Origin: Rudanella paleaurantiibacter
Lineage (GTDB): Bacteria > Bacteroidota > Bacteroidia > Cytophagales > Spirosomataceae
DNA: 64,000 bases
NCBI RefSeq assembly: GCF_009184635.1
Contig: NZ_WELI01000010.1
Coordinates: 184,261 to 248,260 of the forward strand
Reading direction: 5' to 3'
Under the pieces are notes generated by a model. That model did no database searches, had not been told where the DNA came from, and saw only the letters and a list, made by a program, of their open reading frames with translations. A program made the translations under genes and the position numbers. Shown piece by piece: positions 1 to 8,907 of this stretch; within the stretch, counting starts at the first letter, position 1; each line of letters opens with the position of its first letter.

Positions 1-386
1 CAGAGCAACCCTACCGCTACGCCACCCACAAACGAAAGCACAATGCCCAGAAACAGCGACAGTGCACCTACCCAACCGGTTTGGCGCATCACCGTAAAGC
101 TGGCACCCATGGCGGTGGAGACAATGGCAAAATCGCGAAACATAGCCCCGCCCATCAGCCCGAAACCCGAAAAGATTTTCAGATCAGCTACCCCTTTTTC
201 GCCCCCGGAATACAGCCCTCCCCAGTAGGCGAGGGTAAGCCCGGCCAAAATAGCAATGGCAGAGCCGGGGATTTTACGGTTGGTGAGCCGGCGCGAAAGA
301 ATCTCGGAGAGGTACATGAGCAGACCGACGAGCAGAAACGCGACAATCAGCCCATTTTTTTCAAGAAACCGGCCTATAAGCTCCAT
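1..386 (-). CDS. madM: Malonate transporter subunit MadM (partial, C-terminus outside window)
   Basis: About 128 N-terminal residues are visible, starting MELIGRFLEKNG and running off the left edge without a stop. The segment is strongly hydrophobic with several membrane spans and a Gly-rich loop (YWGGLYSGGEKG) of the kind seen in MadM. MadM and MadL together form a cation-coupled malonate carrier in the inner membrane. The start codon lies inside the end of madL (26-bp overlap), so the two are translationally coupled. Family assignment rests mainly on the neighbouring madL and the malonyl-CoA synthetase upstream; the fragment alone would only be called a membrane protein. Confidence 0.8.
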   Translation of the reverse strand, partial: MELIGRFLEKNGLIVAFLLVGLLMYLSEILSRRLTNRKIPGSAIAILAGLTLAYWGGLYSGGEKGVADLKIFSGFGLMGGAMFRDFAIVSTAMGASFTVMRQTGWVGALSLFLGIVLSFVGGVAVGLL

Positions 387-756
387 GTTGTTCGGTGGTT
401 TTGGGAGTAGTGAGTTTGGCCAGCAGCGGAATTACGGCCCCGCACAGGAGTACCGGAACAACGCCCGCCAGTACAGCAATCAGACCGCTCGAAACGGCCA
501 CTTTCACGTTTTGTGTGGCCGACATAGCCACCACAATCGGGATGTACATCTGGCTCCAGAACTGGATACCGCCTTCGGTCAGGCGGTCGGTATACCCTTT
601 TTGGGTGAACCAGTCGTTAAACAGAATCAGCAGCAGCATGGCAAAGCCAACCCCGCCCACGTTGGCGTCAACGCCAATGAGCTGACCCAGAAGTTCGCCC
701 GCCAGTTGACCCATCACATAGCAAAATGCCAGAATGGCAACGCCGTAAATAATCAT
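361..756 (-). CDS. madL: Malonate transporter subunit MadL
   Basis: A 131-residue membrane protein starting MIIYGVAILAFCYVMG, with the family-typical stretch GVDANVGGVGFAMLLLI near residues 28-45 and about four hydrophobic segments. MadL is the small subunit of the MadLM malonate carrier; length agrees with the family. It lies downstream of the malonyl-CoA synthetase on the same strand, separated by a 129-bp spacer holding a dispersed repeat, and overlaps madM. Together these suggest uptake of malonate followed by activation to malonyl-CoA. No malonate decarboxylase subunits are visible here; they could lie beyond the left edge. Confidence 0.88.
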   Translation of the reverse strand: MIIYGVAILAFCYVMGQLAGELLGQLIGVDANVGGVGFAMLLLILFNDWFTQKGYTDRLTEGGIQFWSQMYIPIVVAMSATQNVKVAVSSGLIAVLAGVVPVLLCGAVIPLLAKLTTPKTTEQHGAYRPVS

Positions 757-776
757 CGGTTTGGGATGAGTTTATT

Positions 777-866
777 CAGTGCTGGACATGATACTTTAGA
801 CTTCGCTACAACCGCTCAACAGGTCTAAAGTCCAGTGTCTAAAGTCCAATGTCCAGTACTGAGATG
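777..866. repeat. Dispersed short-word repeat, family C (GTCTAAAGTCCA words)
   Basis: The spacer between the malonyl-CoA synthetase gene and madL contains repeated words of the form GTCTAAAGTCCA and AATGTCCAGTACTG, preceded by their complements (CAGTGCTGGACA, CTTTAGAC). The whole can fold back on itself. The same words recur at 30867-30947 and 52091-52195. Confidence 0.75.
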
Positions 867-885
867 AGTTTATGGTTTTGTGTTT

Positions 886-2376
886 TTAAGCCGTTTGAAA
901 CAAAGGTTTAAGGTCGTTTTTAGTCACCTTGCCCATTGCATTGCGGGGTAGCTCGTCCACGATTCGGTACTGCCGGGGAATTTTGTAGGCTGGCATCTGC
1001 TCCCGTAACCAGGTGTTAATGTCGGCTGCGGAAACCGAAGAATCTTTTAGTACCAACGCGGCACAAACCAGTTCGCCCCACTCGTCGTTGGGCACCCCAA
1101 CCACGCTGCAATCGCTCAGGGCGGGGTGGGTGCGCAAAACTTCCTCGATTTCAAGAGCCGATATTTTATAGCCCCCCGATTTGATGATGTCAATAGAGTC
1201 GCGGCCGAGCATACGGTAGTAGCCATCTTCGACCACGGCAATGTCGCCCGTACGGAACCAGCCGTCGGGGGTAAACGCGTTTTGGGTGGCTTCGGGGCGG
1301 TTCCAGTATTCCAGAAACACATTGGCCCCTTTGATCTGAATTTCGCCCGGTTGCCCGTTGCCAACTTCGGCGTTGGCTTCATCCACCAGCCGAACCCCCA
1401 CACCGGGCAAAGGTTTTCCGATGCAGCCAACCCGGCGCTCGCCCACGTAGGGGTTGCTGATTCCCATGCCGATTTCGGTCATGCCGTACCGTTCGAGCAG
1501 CGTATGCCCGCTGATGCCCTGCCATTTTTCGAGCACCGACACCGGCAGCGCAGCCGAGCCCGACACCATTAGCCGGAACCGGGCTAATACGGCCGAAATA
1601 GCCTCCTGACGTGGGGCGGGTTGGCTCTCCCAGTACGAAATCAGTTTGAAATAGATGGTCGGAACGGCCATAAATACATTGACACGCCCCTCGGCGAAGG
1701 TGTCGAAAACGGCTTCGGCCGAGAATTGGGGCATAAACTGCACCGTAGCCCCCGCCCAAAGTGCGCACGACACCACATTGACAATACCGTGCACATGATG
1801 CAGGGGCAACACGCACAATGTGTAATCGGCCGACGACCACTGCCAGGCGTCGATGAGGGTCGAAATCTGAGTTTCAAGATTGGCGTGCGTAGTCACTACC
1901 CCTTTGGGCAGGTTGGTGGTGCCGCTCGTGTACAGAATCATGGCCCGGCGTTCGGGTGTCAGGTTAGGCAGCGTGGCGGGCTGAAGGCTTGGCTCATCGT
2001 CGCCGAGGGTAATCAACCGAAACCCTTTTTCGGCCGCCAGAGGAGCCAGTATTTGGGCATGTGCCGTATCGGCAACCACAATTTGGGCGTCGGTGTCCTC
2101 AATCACATAGCGCAACGACGGCAGCGGGTACGACAGGGCCAGGGGCACCGCAACACCACCCGCCCGCCAGATTCCCCATTGTACCCGTACGTAGTCGAAG
2201 CCGGGCGTTACCATAAACGCAACACGGGCTTCGGCGAGGTCGGTAGTGCCGTTGAGGAGTTGCGTAGCCATCAGGGCCGAGGCATCGAGCAATTGACCAT
2301 AGGTGTAGGCATGACCGTCGGCCACAATCGCCGTAGCGGCCGGGTTACGGTACGCATTGGTAAAAATTCCTTGCAT
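886..2376 (-). CDS. matB: Malonyl-CoA synthetase (acyl-CoA synthetase family)
   Basis: A 496-residue member of the adenylate-forming superfamily. Visible motifs are the phosphate loop YTSGTTNLPKG (about residues 149-159), the adenine motif YGMTEIGM, the hinge region GWFRTGD, and the C-terminal catalytic lysine context NAMGKVTKNDLK. MatB-type enzymes convert malonate, ATP and CoA to malonyl-CoA in the cytoplasm. Length is usual for MatB. Choice of malonate as substrate is inferred from overall MatB resemblance plus the downstream madL and madM on the same strand. It could instead act on another short dicarboxylate. The gene is divergent from the toxin-antitoxin pair at 2434. Confidence 0.85.
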   Translation of the reverse strand: MQGIFTNAYRNPAATAIVADGHAYTYGQLLDASALMATQLLNGTTDLAEARVAFMVTPGFDYVRVQWGIWRAGGVAVPLALSYPLPSLRYVIEDTDAQIVVADTAHAQILAPLAAEKGFRLITLGDDEPSLQPATLPNLTPERRAMILYTSGTTNLPKGVVTTHANLETQISTLIDAWQWSSADYTLCVLPLHHVHGIVNVVSCALWAGATVQFMPQFSAEAVFDTFAEGRVNVFMAVPTIYFKLISYWESQPAPRQEAISAVLARFRLMVSGSAALPVSVLEKWQGISGHTLLERYGMTEIGMGISNPYVGERRVGCIGKPLPGVGVRLVDEANAEVGNGQPGEIQIKGANVFLEYWNRPEATQNAFTPDGWFRTGDIAVVEDGYYRMLGRDSIDIIKSGGYKISALEIEEVLRTHPALSDCSVVGVPNDEWGELVCAALVLKDSSVSAADINTWLREQMPAYKIPRQYRIVDELPRNAMGKVTKNDLKPLFQTA

Positions 2377-2408
2377 GAAATGGTCTTTTATGTGTCAGGT
2401 TGTCGTTG

Positions 2409-2416
2409 TATATTTG
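2409..2416 (+). promoter_or_regulatory. Bacteroidota -7 promoter box for the toxin-antitoxin pair
   Basis: TATATTTG matches the TAnnTTTG consensus of the main sigma factor of Bacteroidota and lies 18 bp before the antitoxin start. A clear -33 TTG at the ideal distance is not seen. Confidence 0.45.
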
Positions 2417-2433
2417 ATTAAAAAGAGAACAGC

Positions 2434-2613
2434 ATGGTTATTCGGATTCCTAAAGATGCGCCAGCCTCAGCCGTTGATGAGGCTTTGAAACGAATAGCGA
2501 GCCAGCCCAAAAAAGCCCGCAAAGGTTTCGACCCGAAAAAGTATGCAGGGAAGATTAAATTCCCCGTCGATGGCTTGACGTATCAAAAACAGATGCGCGA
2601 TGAGTGGCAGTGA
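2434..2613 (+). CDS. Antitoxin of a PIN-type toxin-antitoxin pair
   Basis: A 59-residue basic protein, MVIRIPKDAP at the start and YQKQMRDEWQ at the end. It contains the element RKGFDPKKYAGKIKF followed by a Tyr-Gln-x-x-x-Arg-Asp-Glu-Trp tail, a pattern seen in small antitoxins that precede PIN toxins in Cytophagales. The N-terminal part probably binds DNA and the C-terminal part the toxin; this is family inference. It overlaps the toxin gene by 14 bp, as expected for a coupled module. The AT content is higher than in neighbouring genes, consistent with transfer. Confidence 0.8.
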   Translation: MVIRIPKDAPASAVDEALKRIASQPKKARKGFDPKKYAGKIKFPVDGLTYQKQMRDEWQ

Positions 2614-2980
2614 TTCCATCTTGATGGACACGAACTCCCTGATTTATTTCTTTAATGGAAGCGAAAAAGTAGTCGAAGCCATTGAGGATAAAGTCTTGTA
2701 TATTTCTGCTATCACTGAAATTGAGTTGCTCAGTTTTCCTCGTCTTGATGAAGAAAGTGAACAGCAAATTCGGTATTTCATTGATGATGAAAATTGTCGA
2801 CTCATTGAACTGATTCCTGCCATTAAAGCGCAGACAATTCAGCTTCGTAAAAGGCATCGCATCAAGCTCCCAGATGCTGTCATTGCTGCTACAGCACTAT
2901 TTTTAGGTATTCCGCTGCTCACATTCGATACAGACTTCGCCAAAATAAGTGGGTTAGACCTCATCTTACTGGAGTATTAG
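2600..2980 (+). CDS. PIN-domain ribonuclease toxin (VapC-like)
   Basis: A 126-residue PIN-domain protein. The acidic metal-binding residues are recognisable: Asp10 in LMDTNSLIYFF, Glu42 in AITEIELLSF, Asp92 in KLPDAVIAAT, and Asp110/Asp112 in LTFDTDF. PIN toxins are Mg2+-dependent endoribonucleases that cut tRNA or mRNA when their antitoxin is lost. The start overlaps the antitoxin gene. It ends 10 bp before the convergent MFS transporter gene. Function is well supported by motifs and context; the RNA target cannot be read from sequence. Confidence 0.9.
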   Translation: MSGSDSILMDTNSLIYFFNGSEKVVEAIEDKVLYISAITEIELLSFPRLDEESEQQIRYFIDDENCRLIELIPAIKAQTIQLRKRHRIKLPDAVIAATALFLGIPLLTFDTDFAKISGLDLILLEY

Positions 2981-2990
2981 TGCCCTTGAC

Positions 2991-4289
2991 CTAACTCACT
3001 TTTTTCGAGGAAATATACAGGGTCATGATGCCCGCGAAAATGGTCGGAACGGCGTAGATCAGGAAGTTAGTGACCATCGAGAGCCCCATTCCGATCAGAA
3101 TACCGCCCACTGCCGGGCCAATGATTCCCCCCAGCCGGCCCATGCCGATAGCCCAGCCCACGCCCGTTGTCCGAAACTCGGTTGGGTACATCCGGGCCGC
3201 TACGGCGTAAAGCCCCACGAAGCCGCCCTGAATCCCGAATCCAAGCAGGCCAAACACCAGCAACAGCGTATCCGAACCCATAAAAAACCGGAAGGCGATC
3301 ATCACCACTCCCGTCATAATCAGGTATAAACCGATGGTGCGTTTGAGGCCAAATCGGCTAGAAAAGTACCCCTGAATGGTAATCCCGAAAAACGCGCCTA
3401 CGTTAAACACCGTGCCCGCATAAATGGCCAGTTCCATCGAAAGGCCGGCATTGGTGGCGAGTTTGGGAATCCAGCTGGTCAGAAAATACAGGGTGGCAAA
3501 CGCCAGAAACAGGGCCGCCCAAAGCTGAAGTGTTGGAATCTTGTAGTCGTTGGCCAGCAGTGAGTTGACCGGAATAACAGCCTGACGAGCCGGTTTGGCC
3601 GGTAGTTGGCTGTACGTCGATTGCCCCATTTTGGTCAGGATCGAATTGGCTTTTTCCAGGGCCCCCGCCGGTTGCGATTTAAGATAAAACTCGAGCGATT
3701 CGGTCAGGAAAAGCCCAATCAGGGGCAGGGTTACAAACGTGGCCACGCCCGCAATCTCGAAAATGCTCTGCCAGCCCAGGTCGGGAATAACACGGGCCGC
3801 TACCAGCCCCGACAGCACCGCCCCCACCGGGTAGCCCGCAATGACGAAGCTCACCCAGAAATCGCGGGTTTTGTGGGGGGTGTACTCCGACGCCAGCGCG
3901 GCCGTACTCGCCAGCATACAACCAATACCTAACCCGCTGATAAACCGGTAGATAATCAGGTGACCAATGCCCGTCGACAGCGCCGTGAGGTAAATACTGA
4001 TTCCCATAATCAGGGCACTGAGCATAATCATGGCTTTGCGGCCGATTTTGTCGGCGTAGGGGGCCATGAACAAGGCCCCGGCCGTCATCCCGAACAGGCC
4101 CGAGCTGAACACCGCTCCGAGGGCTTCGGGCCGTACGTTCCAGCTTTTGGCAATGGCCGGGGCCGCGTACGAAATCACCATGACATCCATGCCGTCGAGC
4201 ATGTTCATCAGAAAACAAATCCAGACAGTAGCGTACTGGAGCCGCGAAATCGGGCGCTGATCAATCAGCAGGGTAGGACTTACTTCCAT
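2991..4289 (-). CDS. MFS transporter, aromatic acid:H+ symporter type
   Basis: A 432-residue transporter with about 12 membrane spans. The first span carries LDGMDVMVISYA, the D-G-x-D signature of the aromatic acid:H+ symporter family (PcaK/BenK type). The loop between spans 2 and 3 has the MFS motif YADKIGRKAM. The substrate is not determinable; a carboxylate such as an aromatic or aliphatic acid is likely. It follows the MetE-like gene by 47 bp on the same strand, so the two are probably co-transcribed, linking transport with a methyl-transfer step. Confidence 0.82.
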   Translation of the reverse strand: MEVSPTLLIDQRPISRLQYATVWICFLMNMLDGMDVMVISYAAPAIAKSWNVRPEALGAVFSSGLFGMTAGALFMAPYADKIGRKAMIMLSALIMGISIYLTALSTGIGHLIIYRFISGLGIGCMLASTAALASEYTPHKTRDFWVSFVIAGYPVGAVLSGLVAARVIPDLGWQSIFEIAGVATFVTLPLIGLFLTESLEFYLKSQPAGALEKANSILTKMGQSTYSQLPAKPARQAVIPVNSLLANDYKIPTLQLWAALFLAFATLYFLTSWIPKLATNAGLSMELAIYAGTVFNVGAFFGITIQGYFSSRFGLKRTIGLYLIMTGVVMIAFRFFMGSDTLLLVFGLLGFGIQGGFVGLYAVAARMYPTEFRTTGVGWAIGMGRLGGIIGPAVGGILIGMGLSMVTNFLIYAVPTIFAGIMTLYISSKKVS

Positions 4290-4336
4290 AAATACGAGCC
4301 GGTAAGGGAATAAAGGCGTTTAGATAGCTAAAGGCG

Positions 4337-5446
4337 TTAGGCGGTTCCCCATACCTTTCGGGCCGTATCGACCACCAGCTCAAGTTTGCGCCACTGATCG
4401 TCGGATGTCAGGTCGTTGCCGTGGTGGGTCGATGAAAAACCGCACTGCGGGCTGATGCACAGGTTATCGAGTGGCATGTAGGCAGCCGCTTCGTCGATTC
4501 GGCGGCACAGGTCGTCCATGTCTTCCAGCGCCCGTACTTTCGACGAAACAATACCGAGTACGACAGATTTGTGGTTGGGCACAAACCGCAACGGGGCAAA
4601 ATCGCCGGAGCGTTCGTCGTCATACTCCAGAAAATACGCGTCGACGTTAATCGTGTTGAACAGCACCTCGGCCACGGGCTCATATCCACCCTCGGCAAAC
4701 CAGGTACTACGGTAGTTGCCCCGGCAGAGGTGAATGCCCACGGTAAGGTCGTCGGGTCGGTTATCAATCACCGAGTTGATCAGAGCCGCGTAGGTTCGGG
4801 GAAGCTCGTTGGGGTCTTCGCCCCGCTCCACGGCGGCCGCCCGCATTTTGGGGTCGCAGAGGTAAGCCAGGTTCGTGTCGTCGAGTTGTAGGTACCGCAA
4901 ACCGGCCGCGTACAGGTGGTCAATTTCCTGCCGGTAGGCGGCCGCCAAATCGGCAAAAAACTCGTCCATGTCGGGGTACGACTGAATATCGATGGATTTG
5001 CGGCCACCCCGGAAGTGAATCATCGTGGGCGACGGAATCGACACTTTGGGCGTTTGCGTCGTGACCGACTTGAGGTAGTTAAAATCGGCCACCTGAATGT
5101 CTTTCACGTGCCGGAGTTTACCCGTCACGCTCAGTACGGGTGGTTTAAACCCATCTTCGGCCACTTTGGCCTGCGGATTAGCCTCGATACCCCCCGTGAC
5201 ACTCACGCCCGACAGTTCTTTCAAAAAGTCGAGGTGAAAATAGTCCCGTCGGAATTCTCCGTCGGTAATTGACCGCATCCCGGTGGCTTCGAGCCGCTGA
5301 ACGGTCTCGGCAATGGCTTCGTCTTCAATGGCCCGCAACTCGTCGGCCGGAATTTCGCCTTGTTTCCATTTCTGACGGTTTTCTTTGACGGCCGGGGTAC
5401 GCAACAGGCTGCCGACATGGTCGGCGCGGAAGGGGGGAGTTTTCAT
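4337..5446 (-). CDS. Cobalamin-independent methionine synthase-like (MetE C-terminal domain) protein
   Basis: A 369-residue protein with only the catalytic barrel of MetE, like YxjG/YxjH of Bacillus. The start MKTPPFRADHVGSLLR and the segment SITDGEFRRDYFH are typical. Candidate zinc ligands are His239 and Cys241 (IHLCRGN) and Cys335 (PQCGFSS). Full MetE has an extra N-terminal domain, absent here. Such proteins transfer a methyl group to a thiol, but the donor need not be a folate. It heads a likely two-gene unit with the MFS carrier. A role in demethylating an imported substrate is possible but is inference. Confidence 0.82.
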   Translation of the reverse strand: MKTPPFRADHVGSLLRTPAVKENRQKWKQGEIPADELRAIEDEAIAETVQRLEATGMRSITDGEFRRDYFHLDFLKELSGVSVTGGIEANPQAKVAEDGFKPPVLSVTGKLRHVKDIQVADFNYLKSVTTQTPKVSIPSPTMIHFRGGRKSIDIQSYPDMDEFFADLAAAYRQEIDHLYAAGLRYLQLDDTNLAYLCDPKMRAAAVERGEDPNELPRTYAALINSVIDNRPDDLTVGIHLCRGNYRSTWFAEGGYEPVAEVLFNTINVDAYFLEYDDERSGDFAPLRFVPNHKSVVLGIVSSKVRALEDMDDLCRRIDEAAAYMPLDNLCISPQCGFSSTHHGNDLTSDDQWRKLELVVDTARKVWGTA

Positions 5447-5537
5447 AGGAATATGAATCAGCTAAGAATCAGGTTGTAAAGCGGCAAGGTGGTTACAGAT
5501 GGAGGTTTCACCCGTGGCTCATTTGGCCAAAAATAAT

Positions 5538-5575
5538 AAAAGCCCTTTACGTCTAAATGACGCAAAGGGCTTTAT
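5538..5575 (-). terminator. Intrinsic terminator (probably bidirectional)
   Basis: AAAGCCCTTT and AAAGGGCTTT form a hairpin, with a T-rich tract on both strands. On the minus strand it follows the TonB receptor/lipoprotein unit. It lies inside the 360-bp gap 5447-5806, which otherwise contains only the palindrome below and no convincing gene. Confidence 0.7.
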
Positions 5576-5628
5576 TCACTTTTTTAGGTAAAATATAATT
5601 TCGGGCAGAGCCGAAGGGGGGCTGAGTT

Positions 5629-5672
5629 TTAACCACCCCCTGCCCCCTCCTGAAATCAGGAGGGGGTGGCTT
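5629..5672. repeat. GC-rich palindrome (CCCCCTCCTGA inverted repeat)
   Basis: CCCCCTCCTGA, two bases, then TCAGGAGGGGG (5643-5666), flanked by further C/G-rich partial complements. This looks like a dispersed palindromic repeat; only one copy is in the window. Confidence 0.6.
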
Positions 5673-5806
5673 AACAGTCTGACACAGACATCGCCATTGT
5701 GCCTTCTGTTTGTCAGGGTCTATGTTGTCGTGCCTAAATCAAAGACACATAGTAGCACAATCTGGTAAACAAACAGGCGTCCGCCAAAACCATAAACGCT
5801 AACCCA

Positions 5807-6373
5807 CTACTGCCGAATCGATACGTCGAAATTCACGTCGAGGTCGGAGGTGCCGGGGGTAGCGGTGCCGTTTTTAGTGCCGGGCTGGTGGCGTAATACC
5901 ACATTGAGTTTCCCTGAGCTGGCGGCACCGGTGGTTACGTCGGCCGTCAGACCAACCGGAAACGGCCCGGGAGCCGGGTTTGTATCCCGGTCGTTGGGCG
6001 TTACAGTCATATTCAGGCCCGCCGATGGACGGTACACCAGCAGGTGCTCGTTGGCTTCGTCTTTGATGTAGGCGGTGATATCAGCGGCTGGCGTTTTGCT
6101 CTTGTCGGCTAGTTCAATTCGCATTGAGTAGGCTGCATTCGGTTTCAGAATCAGGCTGGCGGCTAAGGTGCCCGGCTGGCTACCATCGGCTGCGAGTCCA
6201 TCCAGTACGGCTGTTACTGTTTCCCCGGCATTGGCTTTGTTGGTGAGCCGCAGGGTCACGGTGGTGATGCGCTCGTTGTCTTCGTCGGGGGCTACATTTT
6301 CTTCGTCACGGTTGCAGGCACCTGTCAGCAGAGCTACGGCAAGGAGGGGGAGAAATAAGCGCTTTGTAAACAT
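5807..6373 (-). CDS. Exported lipoprotein downstream of a TonB receptor
   Basis: A 188-residue protein with a lipoprotein signal peptide (lipobox LTGAC, Cys20). An acidic linker follows, then a beta-rich domain. It resembles Bacteroidota proteins labelled type 1 periplasmic binding fold superfamily, with the typical closing elements TTGAASSGKLNVVLRHQP and LDVNFDVSI. It lies 96 bp downstream of the TonB-receptor gene on the same strand and is probably co-expressed. A role as surface or periplasmic partner that binds the receptor's substrate is inferred from position only. Confidence 0.7.
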   Translation of the reverse strand: MFTKRLFLPLLAVALLTGACNRDEENVAPDEDNERITTVTLRLTNKANAGETVTAVLDGLAADGSQPGTLAASLILKPNAAYSMRIELADKSKTPAADITAYIKDEANEHLLVYRPSAGLNMTVTPNDRDTNPAPGPFPVGLTADVTTGAASSGKLNVVLRHQPGTKNGTATPGTSDLDVNFDVSIRQ

Positions 6374-6469
6374 GAAGGTAGATTGTTTTTAGGTGAAACA
6401 GTTTGCAATTGAACATAGTACTCCGAACCCCGCCAACGTGGGCGAGTGGGAGCAAATCGGTTAAGAGTT

Positions 6470-8881
6470 TTAGATTGCTACTTTGAGTTTTAGGCTGAGG
6501 TTACGCCCTGGTTCGTCGGCGAAGTACCGGAACCGATTGAGGTAATCGCGGTAGACTGTATTGGCCAGATTTGCGCCGGTCAGAATCACTTGTACCGGTT
6601 GGTTACCTAGTCGCAGGGTCAGGCCGGCTTCGGCGCCGAGCAGCACATAACCCGGTGGCGGAGGGGCAAAGTCGCCCCGGAAAATAAGTGTCCCCTCGCG
6701 CATCTCGCTCGACACCGTTGGTACCCGGTGTTGCCGGGCAACGGCGAGCAGGCTTGCCTGTACGTACAGACCCGATACCCGCCCCTGGTCGGTAAACTCG
6801 TACCGGATACTGTTTTCGGACCGTTGCGGAGGAACCAGCACCAGGTAGTCGCGGGCGGTTTGGTTGTAGGCCCACAGCAACGAGGTTTTCGAGGTAAACG
6901 TGAGTGGCTGGCTTAGTTTATAGCTGATGGTGGCATCGATGCCGCGAAACAAGGCCCGCACCTGATCGTAGCTGTAGGCCGGGAAGGCCCCCCGTTGCCG
7001 AATGGTCGGTACCGAATCGGGCTTGAGATAGATGTAGTTGTTTATGAGGTTATTGAAGATGCCAATATCAAATGACAACCGCTCTCCGGTGTAGGCGAGG
7101 GCCAGGTTTCCGTTGTAAGCCTGCTCGGCTTTGAGGTTGGGGTTGCCCCGTTCGTAAGCCACTGAGCTTTGGTGCAGGCCATTCGCGTACAGATCGCTGG
7201 CGTTAGGAGCCCGCCAGGCCGTGCTCAGGTTGGTGGTCAGGGTCAGGTTGGGGCGCAGCTCATACGAGACCCCGAATGAGCCGTTGGCGTTATCCCAGCG
7301 GTGCGAGCGGCTAAAGACCTGATCGTCTGTTTCGTTGAGGAAAAAGGCCCGCAGGGTGCGTACATCGTAGCGGAGGCCCCCTTCAAAAATCCAGCGGTTA
7401 TAGGCGTATCGTTCGATGATGAACCCACCCAGGCCGTTGGCCCTGAAATTCGGAATCAGAAACAGATACCGCCGAACGTTGCCCTGTGTGAGCGCATTGA
7501 CGCCCACACTCCCCGACCACACCCCACCCGATGGGGTACGCTTTACGGGATGTTCCCAAATGAGGTCGGCGGTTTGGGTATTCAGTTTCAGGTACAACTC
7601 GGGCGTGGTTACCCGGCTGAACGACAAGCGGTCGTACTCCTCCCGTGTGTTCTGCTGACTGGCTACGGTCAGGGTCAGTTCGCCAAACGATTCGGAGCGG
7701 TAATAGGCCCGGCCTTTGAGCAACTGATGCTGAACGTCCTGAAACGGGCGGTCGATGGTGTACGTGAAGCCCGGTTGTACGAGCGGTTCCGGGCGGGCAA
7801 TGGCCGCGTACAGGTCGCTCAGGCTGCCGACCTGCGCCCCCCTGAACATCCCAATCTGGTTGTTAAACTGGCTGTAGTACACTTCGGCCCCCCAGTGCTT
7901 ACGGTCGTAGTGGAGGTCGGCCGAGAAGTTGCGTTCCTGAAAACCGGTGTTTTCGAGAAAATAACCCGGTGCGCGGGCATTGCCGGCCCGTTTCAGAGTC
8001 CCTTGCGCCCGCCAGCTAAGTCCGGTCAGTTTGCGGTCGAATGCGCCCTCCAAAAAGCCCGATACCGCGCCCATACGTCCATTGGTAGCCCCTACCAGGT
8101 TGGCCTCGCCGTGAATGCCCGGTGCAGAGGGCATCGCTTTCGGTTCAACCAGAATAACGCCACCAATGGCATCGGAACCGTACCGGATGCTCGCTGCCCC
8201 TTTAATCACCGTCAGCCGCGAGGCCACAAATTGGTCTACCTGCGGAGCGTGTTCGCTGCCCCATTGCTGGTCTTCCTGCCGAATCCCATTGTTCAACACC
8301 AGAATCCGGTTGCTATACAGACCGTGAATAACGGGCTTAGAAATGGCGGGCCCGCTCTGAATGGAATATAACCCGGCAATGGCTTTCAGGCTCTCTCCGA
8401 GGGTAAGACCCCGGCTTTGGTCGAGGGCTATACCGGCCAGTTCGCTTTGTGTCTGTAGAATCTGTTTGGCTTCTGACCGGTGCTCCGTCACGTCGACGCC
8501 GGGCAGGTTGCGGGCGTCGTTGCTCAGGGTTATCTGCCGAACTGAATCCACCGGCACCCGTACTGATTCAGTAACTGAAGTAAAGCCCAGAAACCGGTAT
8601 TCGACGGTGTATTGGCCGGGGCACAGATTGTCGAGCCGAAACCGACCTTCGGTATCGGTAAGGGTGCCGCGTTGCAGCTCGCGGATATAAATAGTGGCGC
8701 CGGGCAGACCCGCACTTGCTGGCGCGCTCGTCAGAATCTGACCGGATAAACTACCCGTGCAGGCTGGGGTCAGTTGGGCCTGAACCCCGAGTGGCAACAG
8801 GAACCACGCCAGACTCAACAGGCTGATGAGTGGACGCAGATAGGCGTTGGCCCGGTTACTGATTAGATACTGGTTCATCAT
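6470..8881 (-). CDS. TonB-dependent outer-membrane receptor
   Basis: About 803 residues. I take the ATG pair at 8878-8881 as the start because it gives a clean signal peptide ending GVQAQ. A longer reading frame begins at 8977 but would run through the palindromic operator. A carboxypeptidase-regulatory-like domain follows (about 40-110, GATIYIRELQRGTLTDTEG), then a TonB plug (about 150-250, including LYSNRILVLNNGIRQEDQQW), then a 22-strand barrel ending RNLSLKLKVAI. The plug resembles receptors of the ZnuD type, so a metal or metallophore is a reasonable substrate guess, not proven. It heads a unit with the lipoprotein gene. Confidence 0.85.
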   Translation of the reverse strand: MMNQYLISNRANAYLRPLISLLSLAWFLLPLGVQAQLTPACTGSLSGQILTSAPASAGLPGATIYIRELQRGTLTDTEGRFRLDNLCPGQYTVEYRFLGFTSVTESVRVPVDSVRQITLSNDARNLPGVDVTEHRSEAKQILQTQSELAGIALDQSRGLTLGESLKAIAGLYSIQSGPAISKPVIHGLYSNRILVLNNGIRQEDQQWGSEHAPQVDQFVASRLTVIKGAASIRYGSDAIGGVILVEPKAMPSAPGIHGEANLVGATNGRMGAVSGFLEGAFDRKLTGLSWRAQGTLKRAGNARAPGYFLENTGFQERNFSADLHYDRKHWGAEVYYSQFNNQIGMFRGAQVGSLSDLYAAIARPEPLVQPGFTYTIDRPFQDVQHQLLKGRAYYRSESFGELTLTVASQQNTREEYDRLSFSRVTTPELYLKLNTQTADLIWEHPVKRTPSGGVWSGSVGVNALTQGNVRRYLFLIPNFRANGLGGFIIERYAYNRWIFEGGLRYDVRTLRAFFLNETDDQVFSRSHRWDNANGSFGVSYELRPNLTLTTNLSTAWRAPNASDLYANGLHQSSVAYERGNPNLKAEQAYNGNLALAYTGERLSFDIGIFNNLINNYIYLKPDSVPTIRQRGAFPAYSYDQVRALFRGIDATISYKLSQPLTFTSKTSLLWAYNQTARDYLVLVPPQRSENSIRYEFTDQGRVSGLYVQASLLAVARQHRVPTVSSEMREGTLIFRGDFAPPPPGYVLLGAEAGLTLRLGNQPVQVILTGANLANTVYRDYLNRFRYFADEPGRNLSLKLKVAI

Positions 8882-8907
8882 TCGTACCCACAAAACTACA
8901 GCAGCCG

